This document shows positions 1 through 8,028 of a stretch of DNA of 34,634 nt, one piece after another. Position 1 is the first letter of the stretch, and every line of letters starts with the position of its first letter. Where the stretch lies: positions 1 to 34,634 of the forward strand of contig SBHD01000127.1 in the NCBI GenBank assembly GCA_006226345.1, written 5' to 3'. The notes under the pieces were generated by a model that saw only the letters and a program-made list of their open reading frames with translations, ran no database searches and had not been told where the DNA came from. The translations under genes were made by a program, and so were the position numbers. The stretch is from Bacteroidota bacterium (GTDB taxonomy: Bacteria; Bacteroidota; Bacteroidia; Chitinophagales; Saprospiraceae).

Positions 1-1132
1 GTGAAAACAACGGGAACAGCGAAGCAAAGACCATCAATCCGCTATCCGGGTTCCGGATACCGACAAAAGCCACGATGTAGAACGCCAGAATGATCGGAAT
101 GGTCACCGGTAGCACCAGGGCCTGGCCTTCACCGTAGTCATCGCCCATAGCCGACCCGATGGCGGCAAACAGGGAGGAATAGATAAAGTATCCACCCAGA
201 AAAAAGATAACAAAAGAAGTGGCGATCAGTGTCCAGTTTTGCCGGCCCAGTTCAGCGATCAGGCGAAATGCTTCACCCTGGGCAAGTTCCGGATCGATCT
301 GCGGTTGTCCTGCTGTGACCGGCGGTTGCATCGCCTGCGGATCAACATCGACCAACAACGGCAACAGGAACATCACGCCGCCGCTCAGCACGATCCAGGC
401 CAACACCTGTGTGAGGCCCACGGCACCGGCGCCAATGATCTTGCCCAGCATCAGCTGGAACGGCCGGACACTCGACATCATCACCTCGACGATCCGGTTG
501 GTTTTTTCTTCCATCACCGAGCGCATGACCATCTGACCATACATCATGACCATGAAAAACATGATAAACGCCATGATACCTCCAATGGCCAGGCCAACTC
601 CGGCAGTATACTTGCTTTCATCATCGCCCTTTTCCGTGATCTTCTCCGGATCAATGGAAATGTCGGTGTTCAGGTTTTCCAGGCTGGCCCGGTCGAGGTG
701 CAGGGAGTCTATCTTGAAATCCCGGATCTTCCCCGAAATGCGCCGCTCGATCAGCTCCCGTTTTTCAGGCGCCAATTTATCATCGGAATAGTAGAAAATG
801 GTCAGGTCCTTCTGCTTCAGCGTAGCCAATGCCGGGATGCGCAACACACCGTCGTATTTGCCATCCGTGACCTCGGACTTCAGTTGTTCCAGTGACTTAT
901 CAGCCGAGGGAAGGTACCGGACGCCCTTTTCGTCGGGGATCGTACCTACGACACCGGCCTCATCCAGTACGGCTACCTTGATCTCGCCGCCGCCTTCGTA
1001 TTTGGTCAGCCCGACGATCACCAGGAAATAGACCAACAGGCCAACCGGCGCCAGCAGCGTACCGATGATAAATGATTTTTTGCGGACACGCGTGAGATAT
1101 TCGCGTTTTATGATGAGTTGCAATTTGCTCAT
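1..1132 (-). CDS. ABC-2 family transporter permease (NatB-like), C-terminus outside window
   Basis: This is the membrane subunit of an ABC exporter. The start is the ATG at 1132 (MSKLQLIIKREYLTRVRKKS), and about 377 codons lie in the window before the left edge cuts the gene. A first membrane segment covers roughly residues 22-42. It is followed by a soluble extracytoplasmic stretch of about 130 residues, then a second hydrophobic block (GIMAFIMFFMVMMYGQMVMR). Next comes the sequence EEKTNRIVEVMMSSVRPFQLMLGK, shortened here to its core TNRIVEVMMSS, which is a hallmark of the NatB/ABC2_membrane_3 family. Further membrane helices follow. The ATPase gene ends 57 bases upstream on the same strand, so the two form one transport unit. 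NatA/NatB systems export sodium or other small substrates; the substrate here cannot be read from sequence. Confidence 0.9.
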   Translation of the reverse strand, partial: MSKLQLIIKREYLTRVRKKSFIIGTLLAPVGLLVYFLVIVGLTKYEGGGEIKVAVLDEAGVVGTIPDEKGVRYLPSADKSLEQLKSEVTDGKYDGVLRIPALATLKQKDLTIFYYSDDKLAPEKRELIERRISGKIRDFKIDSLHLDRASLENLNTDISIDPEKITEKGDDESKYTAGVGLAIGGIMAFIMFFMVMMYGQMVMRSVMEEKTNRIVEVMMSSVRPFQLMLGKIIGAGAVGLTQVLAWIVLSGGVMFLLPLLVDVDPQAMQPPVTAGQPQIDPELAQGEAFRLIAELGRQNWTLIATSFVIFFLGGYFIYSSLFAAIGSAMGDDYGEGQALVLPVTIPIILAFYIVAFVGIRNPDSGLMVFASLFPLFS

Positions 1133-1189
1133 AATGATCAGATGGTTGGATAGTTAATGGCATAAAAGGAGGAACCGTCAACCGGCAGT

Positions 1190-2089
1190 TTACATGCCGG
1201 TTTCCTCCACCCTCCGGATGAAGACCTCATTAAACGTCGGCAGGAGTTCTTCAAAATGGGTCAGGTGGATATTATGCTGTACCAGATAGCGCAGCAACTC
1301 CGGACTTTGACTGTCGTCATCCAACTGGACGACAACCGAACCGTTCAGGGAATCTATTACTGAAAACTTATCGGAAAAACCTTCCGGCAGCGGATCAGAG
1401 GTAACAACCTTGAACCGGTTTTGCTTGAACTCATTCTTGATCGCCTGCACTTCTCCGAACAGCACATTCCTCCCCTGGTTGATGAGCACGATATGGTCGC
1501 ACATCTCCTCCACCTGTTCCATCCGGTGGGTGGAAAAAATAATGCTCGTGCCTTGTTCATTGAGTTGCCGGATCTCATCTTTGATCAACGTGGTATTGAT
1601 CGGATCAAGGCCGGAAAACGGTTCGTCGAGGATCAGCAATTTGGGCTTATGGACGATAGTGGTGATAAACTGGATCTTTTGCTGCATACCTTTGGACAGC
1701 TCATCCACTTTCTTGTCCCACCAGTGGGAGATCTCGAATTTTTCCAACCAATGGCTGATCTCCTTTCGGGCGGTTGCCGCCGGCAACCCTTTCAACTGGG
1801 CCAGGTAAAGCAGGTGTTCCCCTACTTTCATCTTTTTATACAAACCACGCTCTTCGGGCATGTAACCGATCTGTTCCGGTGTACGCTCGTTGAGTTTTTC
1901 ACCGTCCAGCCTGATCACGCCCTCATCCGGACCAGTGATCGTAGTGATCATCCGGATCAGCGAGGTTTTTCCGGCTCCATTAGGCCCTAGCAGCCCGAAT
2001 ATACTCCCCTTGGGAACTTCAAAACTCACATTGTCTACTGCGATGTGTTTATCGTACCGCTTGACAACATTTTCAATAGAAAGAATCAT
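1190..2089 (-). CDS. ABC transporter ATP-binding protein (NatA-like)
   Basis: This is the ATPase partner of the permease just downstream. From the ATG at 2089 (MILSIENVVKRYDKH) the protein is 299 residues. Visible motifs are Walker A GPNGAGKT (35-42), YMPEERGLY in the Q-loop region (glutamate where Gln is usual, as in NatA-type proteins), signature LSKGM (131-135), Walker B LLILDEP (151-157) and the switch His in FSTH (188). The C-terminal ~80 residues match in position the DUF4162-like tail of this class. The frame stays open upstream to 2221, but that extension shows no ABC homology, and family members begin at the MILSIENVVK-type strand, so the inner ATG is preferred. Function as an exporter ATPase is secure; the substrate is unknown. 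Confidence 0.93.
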   Translation of the reverse strand: MILSIENVVKRYDKHIAVDNVSFEVPKGSIFGLLGPNGAGKTSLIRMITTITGPDEGVIRLDGEKLNERTPEQIGYMPEERGLYKKMKVGEHLLYLAQLKGLPAATARKEISHWLEKFEISHWWDKKVDELSKGMQQKIQFITTIVHKPKLLILDEPFSGLDPINTTLIKDEIRQLNEQGTSIIFSTHRMEQVEEMCDHIVLINQGRNVLFGEVQAIKNEFKQNRFKVVTSDPLPEGFSDKFSVIDSLNGSVVVQLDDDSQSPELLRYLVQHNIHLTHFEELLPTFNEVFIRRVEETGM

Positions 2090-2299
2090 AACTGGGTTCG
2101 TTTCATTTTTCGGACCGGCAATTTCGGCACGTTTGCCCAGTATTGGGACAATAAATCGGCGAAAGGCCGGAAAAACTATTTTTACCCGGGCAAAAACTCG
2201 GCTAACGCCAATCAGCGACATACTGCAGCCTGTCCAATCGGAAAACCTCCGGGGCTGATTTCAGTCCTCGCCGGCCATAACCGGCTCCGGAAAAGTCGG

Positions 2300-2307
2300 T
2301 ACCTTCA
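2300..2307 (+). promoter_or_regulatory. Possible -7 element TACCTTCA for the aldehyde dehydrogenase gene
   Basis: TACCTTCA resembles the Bacteroidota -7 consensus TAnnTTTG with two changes at the 3' end. It lies 21 bases before the ATG at 2329. No convincing TTG was seen at the -33 position. The surrounding 2090-2328 segment separates two divergent genes and holds no other recognised feature. Confidence 0.35.
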
Positions 2308-2328
2308 CCCTCGAAGAAAAACGACCAT

Positions 2329-3768
2329 ATGCGCACCATTCAAAATTATATCAACGGCACGAATAAACCACCTCAGAACGGACAATATCTCGACAATTTC
2401 AACCCTGCCACCGGTGCGGTGTATGGTTTGATTCCCGACTCGGGTGCAGAGGATGTCGATGCGGCGGTGGAAGCCGCTTCCGCGGCCTTCCCAGCCTGGG
2501 CTGGGTTGCCGCTGGAACAACGCCATGATATCCTGCGCGCTATCAGCGATGGCATTCTGGCCAATCTGGACCAACTGGCAGAAGCCGAAAGCATGGATTC
2601 CGGCAAAACCATCACAGCGGCACGCACGGTGGATATTCCGAGGGCAGCGCTGAACTTCAAGTTTTTTGCAACGGCATTGCTACATTTTGCCTCCGAAAGC
2701 CATTCGATGCCCGGCGCCCTGAGTTACACGCTTCGGCAGCCACTGGGTGTAGTCGGCGGCATTTCGCCCTGGAACCTGCCGTTGTACCTGTTTACCTGGA
2801 AGGTGGCACCGGCACTTGCTGCCGGCAACTGCGTAGTAGGCAAGCCATCCGAGGTAACCCCCTATACGGCCTACCTGCTGGGCGACATTTGCACCAAAGC
2901 AGGCCTTCCACCCGGTGTGTTCAATATTGTGCATGGACTGGGCCCAAGGGCAGGTGAAGCTATCGTCCGGCATCCGAAAGTAAAAGCCATATCCTTTACC
3001 GGCAGCACCCGCGCCGGCGCCGAGATCGCCCGGATCGCAGCGCCGATGTTCAAAAAACTCTCCCTCGAGCTGGGCGGCAAAAACCCCAACCTGATCTTTG
3101 CCGACTGCGACTACGAAACGATGCTGAAGACAACGATTGGCTCGTCGTTCAACAATCAGGGACAGATCTGCCTGTGTGGTTCCCGCATCTACGTGGAGCG
3201 ATCTTTATATGCTAAATTCAAAAAAGATTTTGTGGAACAGGTCCGCGCCATGCGGGTCGGCAATCCGGCTGATCCTGCCAGTCGGCTGGGCGCTGTCGTT
3301 TCAAAAGGCCACTATGAAAAAGTACTGTCGTACATCGAACTGGCCAAACAGGAGGGCGGCACCATTCTCTGCGGAGGGCACCCGGTGCCCCAAACCGGTG
3401 ATCTGGCCGGTGGCTGGTATATCGCCCCTACCGTCATAGAAGGTCTTCCGCTGGAATGCCGCACCAACCAGGAAGAGATCTTCGGGCCGGTGGTCACCAT
3501 CCAGCCTTTTGACTCCGACGAAGAAGCCCTGGCACTGGCCAACGGCGCGCCTTACGGCCTGAGCACCACACTCTGGACAAATGACCTGAAACGCACGCAA
3601 CATTTTGCCAGCGCCCTGCAGGCCGGGATCGTTTGGGTCAACTGCTGGCTCCTGCGCGATTTGCGCACTCCTTTTGGGGGCGTTAAACAGTCCGGAGTCG
3701 GACGTGAGGGCGGCTGGGAAGCCATGCGTTTTTTCACCGAGGTGAAGAATGTTACCATTGCACAGTGA
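2329..3768 (+). CDS. NAD(P)-dependent aldehyde dehydrogenase, ALDH8 / 2-aminomuconic semialdehyde dehydrogenase-like
   Basis: This 479-residue cytoplasmic enzyme oxidises an aldehyde to the acid using NAD(P). All catalytic landmarks are present: Asn149 in SPWN, Glu247 in LELGGK, the nucleophile Cys281 in NQGQICLCGSR, and Glu383 in EEIFGP. The combination QICLCGSR plus NCWLLRDLRTPFGGVKQSG near the C-terminus resembles the ALDH8A1 and 2-hydroxymuconic/2-aminomuconic semialdehyde dehydrogenase branch more than betaine aldehyde dehydrogenases. That branch works in kynurenine or catechol meta-cleavage degradation. No other gene of those pathways is in the window, so the substrate is an inference from motifs only. 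The S41 peptidase gene starts 29 bases after the stop on the same strand, so co-transcription is possible without an evident functional link. Confidence 0.93.
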   Translation: MRTIQNYINGTNKPPQNGQYLDNFNPATGAVYGLIPDSGAEDVDAAVEAASAAFPAWAGLPLEQRHDILRAISDGILANLDQLAEAESMDSGKTITAARTVDIPRAALNFKFFATALLHFASESHSMPGALSYTLRQPLGVVGGISPWNLPLYLFTWKVAPALAAGNCVVGKPSEVTPYTAYLLGDICTKAGLPPGVFNIVHGLGPRAGEAIVRHPKVKAISFTGSTRAGAEIARIAAPMFKKLSLELGGKNPNLIFADCDYETMLKTTIGSSFNNQGQICLCGSRIYVERSLYAKFKKDFVEQVRAMRVGNPADPASRLGAVVSKGHYEKVLSYIELAKQEGGTILCGGHPVPQTGDLAGGWYIAPTVIEGLPLECRTNQEEIFGPVVTIQPFDSDEEALALANGAPYGLSTTLWTNDLKRTQHFASALQAGIVWVNCWLLRDLRTPFGGVKQSGVGREGGWEAMRFFTEVKNVTIAQ

Positions 3769-3797
3769 ATCCATTTATTTTTTTAATACAAACAACT

Positions 3798-5213
3798 ATG
3801 AAACCAATTCTGTCCCTTTTTCTTTTCATCCCCGGTTTCGCGCTGGCACAGGACTGCACCTGTACGAGCCAATTTGACTGGCTTCAGGAAAAGTTATCGC
3901 TAAACTATTCCGGCTACCGGGATAAGGTGACTCCTGAGAACCAGGAGGCCTTTGACCAACATACCACAACCTACCGGTCACAGATTGCCAGTGCGACTTC
4001 CGACACCGCCTGCTTTCGCCTGCTGACCGAATGGGCTAAATGGTTCCGCGACGGCCATGTACAGATCGGCGCCCGCAGTAGTGCCGGCTCCGAATCACCG
4101 GAAACGATCCGCCAGCGCTATGCGGACTGGGAATCGTTTGACATGTCCGAACAGGAAGCCAGGATCTGGCTGCGACAGCCTAATATCGACCCGGTTGAAG
4201 GAATCTACCAAAACGACGGCGGGCAATACCGGGTGGCCCTGCTCCAACAGGCAAAACCGGACCGGGACTTCGTTGCGATCGTATTGAAGGCCGACAGTAT
4301 CTGGTGGGTACCCGGTCAGGTGAAATTTTCGCTGAAGCGCAACGAGAACGGCTCTTTCTCATCGCGGTACTATATGCGTGATCACTCCGAACGCAACCCT
4401 GCGGCCCGTATAGAGAATGGAATTCTGGAATTTGATGAACTCGGCAACTGGTACCGCCAATATCCGGGTGACCCCGTAGCAGCCGTGCCGGATCAGCTCT
4501 TTTCCCTGCGCCAGCTGGATGCCTCGACGCTGTTGCTCAAAGTTCCTACCATGAATGAAAGTGTCCGGCAGGAGCTCGACAGCCTCATCCGGGCCAACCA
4601 GCCGATGCTGGACCAGTGTACCAACCTGATTATCGACTGCCGGAACAATGGAGGCGGCAGCGACATCACCTTTTCCCCGCTCCGGCCCTATGTATATTCC
4701 GGCAACGTGACGGGATATCATACCCAGATTTACGCAACCACCGATAACCTGCAGAAGTATACCCGGCTGGAACAGGATCAAAGTTTCCCGAAAAAGTACC
4801 GCAAATACTTCGGTAAACTGGCGCGCAAAATGAAGCGAAACATGGGCGGCTACATCGGTAAGAAAGGGCCGTTCAAACAAAAGTTCAGAAAGATAAAACC
4901 GAACCCGAAAAGGGTTGCTATCCTGATTAATGGCGGCTGTGCCAGCAGTTGTGAGCAGTTTGTATACTATGCCGGACAAAGCAACCGGGTCACCCTCATC
5001 GGCGAAAATACGGCCGGCATTATGGATTACGGCAACCTGCACAGCCTGGAATTCCCCTGTGGCAACCTGGGTCTGGCCTACCCCACTTCCCGGTCTAGCC
5101 GCGTCGAAGCGGGCAAAGGGATTGACGGGGTTGGCATTCCGCCTGATGTCCGGATCGAGGATAAAGGTTCCGACTGGGTGGAATTTGCCCGCAGTTACCT
5201 GGAGCGGCAGTGA
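3798..5213 (+). CDS. Exported S41 family (C-terminal processing-type) peptidase
   Basis: This is a 471-residue protein with a clear signal peptide (MKPILSLFLFIPGFALA, cleavage near residue 18 before QDC). The start at 3798 puts the signal peptide at the N-terminus. An upstream in-frame ATG at 3765 overlaps the stop of the preceding gene and adds 11 residues, so it is less likely. The S41 core lies in the C-terminal half: LIIDCRNNGGG (278-287) and VAILINGGCASSCEQF (373-388), where the serine pair 383/384 contains the candidate nucleophile. The motif GENTAG (402-407) follows, as in tail-specific proteases and retinoid-binding-like S41 proteins. The first ~230 residues are a family-variable lead domain with no PDZ domain evident. 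A basic stretch at about 332-370 (KKYRKYFGKLARKMKR) interrupts the catalytic domain. Substrate is unknown; it probably acts in the periplasm. Confidence 0.87.
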   Translation: MKPILSLFLFIPGFALAQDCTCTSQFDWLQEKLSLNYSGYRDKVTPENQEAFDQHTTTYRSQIASATSDTACFRLLTEWAKWFRDGHVQIGARSSAGSESPETIRQRYADWESFDMSEQEARIWLRQPNIDPVEGIYQNDGGQYRVALLQQAKPDRDFVAIVLKADSIWWVPGQVKFSLKRNENGSFSSRYYMRDHSERNPAARIENGILEFDELGNWYRQYPGDPVAAVPDQLFSLRQLDASTLLLKVPTMNESVRQELDSLIRANQPMLDQCTNLIIDCRNNGGGSDITFSPLRPYVYSGNVTGYHTQIYATTDNLQKYTRLEQDQSFPKKYRKYFGKLARKMKRNMGGYIGKKGPFKQKFRKIKPNPKRVAILINGGCASSCEQFVYYAGQSNRVTLIGENTAGIMDYGNLHSLEFPCGNLGLAYPTSRSSRVEAGKGIDGVGIPPDVRIEDKGSDWVEFARSYLERQ

Positions 5214-5222
5214 TACCGCATT

Positions 5223-5264
5223 TTTCCAATTTGAAATTTGAAATTTCCAATTGGAAATTGGAAA
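5223..5264. terminator. Palindromic terminator between convergent genes
   Basis: This A/T-rich stretch fills the gap between the convergent S41 (+) and M14 (-) genes. It contains the perfect 18-bp palindrome AATTTCCAATTGGAAATT (5242-5259). Outer arms TTTCCAATTT (5223-5232) and AAATTGGAAA (5255-5264) allow an alternative, larger hairpin. Being self-complementary, it could end transcription from both sides. The repeated TTTCCAATT/GAAATTT words also suggest a dispersed intergenic repeat. Confidence 0.55.
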
Positions 5265-5278
5265 CGTGCGGGTGCGGA

Positions 5279-7792
5279 CTAGAAAAACAGGGCGTTGGCA
5301 AACAACAGTTTCCCCTGTTCCCAGAAACTACGGAACAGCGGATTATCAACAAAGTATACAACTTCACCGCTACCCATCCGCTGAACAACCGCAATCGGAG
5401 TATTCTCCAGTTTGGGTTTCAACCGGCTCCCTACAAATCCTACCGCCCGGTAATTCTCGCCCAGCCAGAGGGCACAGGTTGCATTGGCAGGCATTTCAAA
5501 CAGGTTGGAAGTTGTCTTCAGGGAGAAATACCGGCCGCCGAAACCAAAGGCCAGCGGGTGTGTGGCATCCACCTTCGCTTGCACGATCGCCCCGGGTACC
5601 TGATCGCTCACAGCATCCCGCTCCCGCGACTGATAGGGCTTGGGCGCGGCATTGGAAGAATCCGGTTTGGATCCCGGTTTTGATTTCAATTCGAAGCCGT
5701 CCCGATCGGCAAATGCCTTCACGCCATTTTCAAAAGCAATGATGCGGCCGCCCTGCCGGACCCATTCCTCCAGCGCTTTCATGGCTGGCTCCGGCAGGTT
5801 GTAACTGCCATTTGGAAAGATCAGTGTCGTGTATGCACTCCAACGCAACCGGTGCAGGCGTTCGACCGATACCGGTGTAACCGGATACCCGAGCTCCTGT
5901 TCAAAAAAGTACCAGGTATGACCAAAGGAGTTGTCGTCTACCTCATCGCCATAAACGATCGCCGCAGAAGGCTTGTTGATCGGTACAAAGTTATCCGAAC
6001 CCAGATCCCGGCCGGTACCACCCCAACCCGAAAAGATCGGATGCAGGGTAACGTTGGTATTGGCCCCGGCTTCCTGGACAAGCGCGTCCAGCTGCCCGTT
6101 GATCTGGTGGTTGTCGGCCCGGGTGATGATCAACGCCCCGGCGGCATATTGCTGATCAGCTAAAGCAAAAGGTTGCATGGCATACCGGACTTTCACACCG
6201 TTGTCCAACAGCCGGGCCAGAAACCGGGCCTCTGCCATGGAATTTCGGTGCACACACCAGGCATACGGTGCTGCAGCCAACCGGATTTCAGGTGTCCGGA
6301 ACGGCTCCCGCGTCCATTTGGGCTCCAGTCGCTCCCGAAGGGCATATGTTTCAAGACCATAAACATACGGAAGCGCCCAGGCCGTAATATCGTAGGTGAG
6401 CGAATCGCTTAATCGATGTTCGGGCTCAAACAACACCTGTAATAAAACAGAATGGGGCTGATAGGCAGTGATCACGAGGTCTTTACTATCTATATCGACT
6501 GTTGTTTCCTTGCCGTTCATGTAATCAAATGCCTTAAGCCCGGTTTGCGGTGCACCGGCCCGGCCATAGTGGATATGGTGGCGATCGAGCAGCTCGCAAA
6601 GTGTATTGACCTTATTCGGATCATTGGAAGCCCGAATAACAAATGTCTTAAATGCCCCCTGGGGTTCCCGGGCGCTGCGGTCAAAGTAGTTGCGGAACTT
6701 TTCTACAACCCCACGGGCGTTTTTACTGGAAATTTCGATGGTTGATCTGCTGGTGGTCAGATGATGCAGGATACGATCGTGCAGGGTAAGGGTATCGCCG
6801 GTAGCTGTAATGATTGCACGTCCGGCCGTAGAGTGCCCGGCCTGTTCGTACGTCATTCCGATAGCGCCATTGAACATCGGATACGTATCACCATAAGACG
6901 GATAAAACAGGTCGAATACCTCCCGGGTAAAATACAACCAGCCATTTTGATCAAAATATTCTGCATGGTTCTGACCGATCCGGGTCTGAAACTCCCGTTG
7001 CCAGGGTGTGATATAATCATGCATGGGCTCGGCTGCCGGCGCAAAATAGTAGGGGTTGTCTACGTACTGTTCATGCAGATCGGCATGCACATGCGGGAGC
7101 CAGCGCTGATAGATTTCCAGCCGCTGCCGGGTTTCGACCTGGGTAGCCCAGGCCCAGTCGCGATTAAGGTCGAAATAGTAATGATTGGTCCTGCCACCCG
7201 GCCAGGGCTCCCGGTGCTCCCGGGCATCGCCATGCGGATTCTTCATCAGGTTACTGGCGCCCCGATACCAGTGTGTATACCGATCATACCCGTCGGGGTT
7301 GAGGGAGGGGTCCAGGATCACGACAGTGTTTTTTAGCCAGGTTTGGATATCGGGGTCTGTTTGTCCGGCCAGTTGCCAGGCCAGCTCCATACTGCATTCG
7401 GAGCCGGAGGGCTCGTTACCATGCACGCTCATGCTCAACCAGACAATCGCGACCGGCAGCGTAAGATCGGGAGTGCCGGTTTCCAGGCCTGCCAGACGCA
7501 GGTTGTTCAGCCGGATATCCTCCAGGCGGGCCATGTTTTCCGGAGCGGAAAATATGGCCAGTTGCAGCGGTCGCGCCTCATTGGTGGAGCCATATCGCTC
7601 CAACCGCATCGTGGCAGGTGCCGCCCCTGCCAGATATTCAAAATAGTCGGTGAGCATATGGTGTGGCGTAAACTGCTCCCCCAGTTTGTGGGGTAAAAAC
7701 GCATCCGGACTTTTCAGCACCTCCTGTGCATGAAACAATACAGGTAAACTGCAAAGCGATAAAGCTAGGACAAGGCGAGACAGTTGCATCAT
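5279..7792 (-). CDS. Exported M14 family zinc carboxypeptidase-like protein with C-terminal amidotransferase-like domain
   Basis: This 837-residue protein has a signal peptide (MMQLSRLVLALSLCSLPVLF, cleavage near HAQ). The ATG at 7792 or 7789 gives this signal peptide; the frame is open up to 7978, but the added 62 residues are not signal-like. The M14 zinc site is visible: His124 and Glu127 in VHGNEPSG, a third His in HADLHEQY (probably His240), and the catalytic Glu316 in GMTYEQAG. The last ~200 residues contain TTLIFPNGSYNLPEPAMKAL and a GGRIIAFENG stretch typical of the glutamine-amidotransferase-like domain seen at the end of large Bacteroidota M14 proteins. It is likely a periplasmic or secreted peptidase. 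No partner gene adjoins it; the SNF2 gene starts divergently. Confidence 0.88.
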   Translation of the reverse strand: MMQLSRLVLALSLCSLPVLFHAQEVLKSPDAFLPHKLGEQFTPHHMLTDYFEYLAGAAPATMRLERYGSTNEARPLQLAIFSAPENMARLEDIRLNNLRLAGLETGTPDLTLPVAIVWLSMSVHGNEPSGSECSMELAWQLAGQTDPDIQTWLKNTVVILDPSLNPDGYDRYTHWYRGASNLMKNPHGDAREHREPWPGGRTNHYYFDLNRDWAWATQVETRQRLEIYQRWLPHVHADLHEQYVDNPYYFAPAAEPMHDYITPWQREFQTRIGQNHAEYFDQNGWLYFTREVFDLFYPSYGDTYPMFNGAIGMTYEQAGHSTAGRAIITATGDTLTLHDRILHHLTTSRSTIEISSKNARGVVEKFRNYFDRSAREPQGAFKTFVIRASNDPNKVNTLCELLDRHHIHYGRAGAPQTGLKAFDYMNGKETTVDIDSKDLVITAYQPHSVLLQVLFEPEHRLSDSLTYDITAWALPYVYGLETYALRERLEPKWTREPFRTPEIRLAAAPYAWCVHRNSMAEARFLARLLDNGVKVRYAMQPFALADQQYAAGALIITRADNHQINGQLDALVQEAGANTNVTLHPIFSGWGGTGRDLGSDNFVPINKPSAAIVYGDEVDDNSFGHTWYFFEQELGYPVTPVSVERLHRLRWSAYTTLIFPNGSYNLPEPAMKALEEWVRQGGRIIAFENGVKAFADRDGFELKSKPGSKPDSSNAAPKPYQSRERDAVSDQVPGAIVQAKVDATHPLAFGFGGRYFSLKTTSNLFEMPANATCALWLGENYRAVGFVGSRLKPKLENTPIAVVQRMGSGEVVYFVDNPLFRSFWEQGKLLFANALFF

Positions 7793-7961
7793 ATGATTTT
7801 TCAATAAAAATATAGAGCAGCACGGGTGTATTCCGGGGCCTGGTTTCCGATGCATGTAGACAAAATGATCAAAAACCGCACGATACCCCGGCAAACATCC
7901 TGTATTTAAAGAACGGCACAAGATACACCGCGTTTTTTTACCTGCCGGTTCCGGTCTTTCC

Positions 7962-7992
7962 TTTTTGGGTTTCGGCAAAGCCCCTACCTTTG
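7962..7992 (+). promoter_or_regulatory. Bacteroidota-type promoter of the SNF2 gene
   Basis: The -7 element TACCTTTG (7985-7992) is a perfect match to TAnnTTTG. A TTTTTG (7962-7967) stands 17 bases upstream as the -33 element. The ATG at 8029 follows 36 bases later. The TTG inside the -7 box (7990) happens to be in frame with the gene and should not be taken as the start. Confidence 0.75.
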
Positions 7993-8028
7993 GCGGCTTT
8001 GTTTCATCCTCGGCCCCCTGTCCGATCC

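Noticed and set aside
3842-3857. Sigma-54-promoter-like TGGCAC-N5-CTGC
   Set aside because: It lies inside the S41 signal-peptide coding region, with an imperfect -12 and no gene placed correctly downstream.
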